A stretch of 5,851 bases of DNA from Bacteroidales bacterium (lineage in GTDB: Bacteria; Bacteroidota; Bacteroidia; Bacteroidales; WCHB1-69), in NCBI GenBank assembly GCA_031264975.1, contig JAISDH010000408.1, positions 1 through 5,851 of the forward strand, written 5' to 3'. A model generated the notes under the pieces. It worked only from the letters and a program-made list of their open reading frames with translations, had not been told where the DNA came from and made no database searches. Both the position numbers and the translations under genes were made by a program. Shown piece by piece: positions 4,920 through 5,851 of this stretch (the stretch's first letter is position 1; each line of letters begins with the position of its first letter).

Positions 4920-5851
4920 CTATTCTTCGTTCACTGGCGGCTGTTTTCCCAATTTTATTTTGTTCGACACAAACATTATCACTCCCAAGATTACGAACAG
5001 GAATATACTTCCGAAAAGCAATGCAAAATCTTCAATCTGCAAAATAATATACAGGAAAGCATAAAGTATAAGCATAGTTACTGCAAGAATGAAAGTTGCT
5101 AATTTCTGTTTTATCAGCGAATAAAAATAAATTGTTGTCATCAGGATAGTTGCGGCGCTTGCCACAAAATATGCCCAGCCAAAACCGATTTGTTCCGAAA
5201 GAGAAAGCAACAAACTGTAAAACAATATCAGCGCTATACCCACCAACACGTATTGGAAAAATTGTATGGGTTTCTTTGTGAAAATTTCGACGAAAAAGAA
5301 AACGATAAATGTCAGTGCAATAAACATCAGCGCGTATTTTGCCGAACGCATGTTTTGCTGATAGTGGTCAACGGTTTCTATAAGGTTTATCCCAAAAGAA
5401 TTGCCGCCCAAATCAAGAATATCGTTATCCGACCACATTTCCGGAATTTCGCGGTTGAAACTTAAAATGTTCCAGTCGGCATTAAACTGACCCTTCTCAA
5501 TGGTCGATTCAGGAGAAAAACTGCCGGTAAACGAAGGTGATTGCCACTGTCCATTAACCGTAACAGCAGTATGTTGTCCAATTGGAATAAATTTGATAGA
5601 ACTGCTTCCGTTTAGCTTCACGGTGCAATCAAAATTAAGCGATTGAGGCAGGCTGTCCAGCAAATTAATATCTTTAAGATTTACAATTAGCGTTTTACCT
5701 GCCACATCCGTGTTGTGGGAATAGGAAGTTCGCGAACCATATTTGCTTATATCTTCCACAACAATATTCTCTAAAATTGAAAACAAACTTACCACTCCCA
5801 CAGTTGCTTCGAGTATTTTGTCTCCAATTTTAAAGTTGGGATTTTGCGTTA
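4920..5851 (-). CDS. creD: CreD-family inner-membrane protein (5' end off the right edge)
   Basis: The frame is open to the window edge, giving 309 visible residues ending at TAG 4922-4920. CreD proteins are usually about 450 residues, so the N-terminal membrane segment and part of the periplasmic domain are missing. GTG at 5801 is only an internal valine codon (fragment residue 17), not the likely start. Family hallmarks, in fragment numbering: LNGSSSIKFIPIG (79-91), SPSFTGSF (104-111), SFGINLIETVDHYQQNMRSAKYA (151-173). Five hydrophobic segments follow at about 172-188, 198-217, 223-242, 250-270 and 275-294, then a charged tail IKLGKQPPVNEE. In Enterobacteria creD belongs to the CreBC regulon and affects envelope and colicin phenotypes; its molecular role is not settled. 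No CreBC genes are in the window. The fic gene downstream has its own promoter, so the two are probably separate units. Confidence 0.92.
   Translation of the reverse strand, partial: TQNPNFKIGDKILEATVGVVSLFSILENIVVEDISKYGSRTSYSHNTDVAGKTLIVNLKDINLLDSLPQSLNFDCTVKLNGSSSIKFIPIGQHTAVTVNGQWQSPSFTGSFSPESTIEKGQFNADWNILSFNREIPEMWSDNDILDLGGNSFGINLIETVDHYQQNMRSAKYALMFIALTFIVFFFVEIFTKKPIQFFQYVLVGIALILFYSLLLSLSEQIGFGWAYFVASAATILMTTIYFYSLIKQKLATFILAVTMLILYAFLYIILQIEDFALLFGSIFLFVILGVIMFVSNKIKLGKQPPVNEE

Noticed and set aside
5190..5465. 91-codon plus-strand frame within creD
   Set aside because: Antisense to a well-matched CreD family sequence.

Overview
The window is AT-rich bacterial DNA that most likely comes from a member of the Bacteroidota. 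Three observations support this. Several intergenic regions carry the Bacteroidota -7 promoter element TANNTTTG (TATCTTTG or TACCTTTG). The start codons lack Shine-Dalgarno sequences and sit in A/T-rich leaders. The gene content also fits: a secreted protein made of tandem Ig-like repeats, a Fic protein with an N-terminal DUF4172-type region and a C-terminal winged helix, and a CreD-family membrane protein. I cannot name a genus.

Left part (1-1740, minus strand). A large secreted protein enters from the right at 1202 and runs off the left edge. Its visible 400 residues are a signal peptide followed by four diverged Ig-like units of about 93-100 residues. Upstream is a 112-codon reading frame (1199-1537) of uncertain status whose stop overlaps the next start as ATGA. 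The only recognisable promoter element for both lies at 1728-1735, so the large gene seems to have a leader of roughly 500 nt. That leader contains an intrinsic-terminator-like hairpin with a U run, and upstream stems that could compete with it.

Middle (1540-3500). About 1.1 kb holds no convincing gene, but it has one orphan plus-strand promoter followed by a short direct repeat. It is followed by a complete plus-strand cysteine dioxygenase-family cupin (2628-3164) with its own promoter element. The cupin converges on the Fic gene, and a long near-perfect palindrome (3315-3348) between them is a candidate two-way terminator.

Right part (3501-5851, minus strand). A complete class II-type Fic protein (365 aa) has an intact catalytic motif and inhibitory motif. 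Its promoter element is preceded by three copies of ACCGCAT/ATGCGGT arranged as two nested inverted repeats, which makes a good operator candidate. Upstream lies a 320-nt spacer that looks like a decayed or dispersed intergenic element with a 43-codon frame. Beyond it is the C-terminal two thirds or so of a CreD-family membrane protein, whose start lies beyond the right edge.

No CRISPR array, rRNA, tRNA or complete insertion sequence is visible. The genes look like independent units rather than one pathway. The least ordinary signals are the structured leader of the Ig-repeat gene and the operator-like array in front of the Fic gene.
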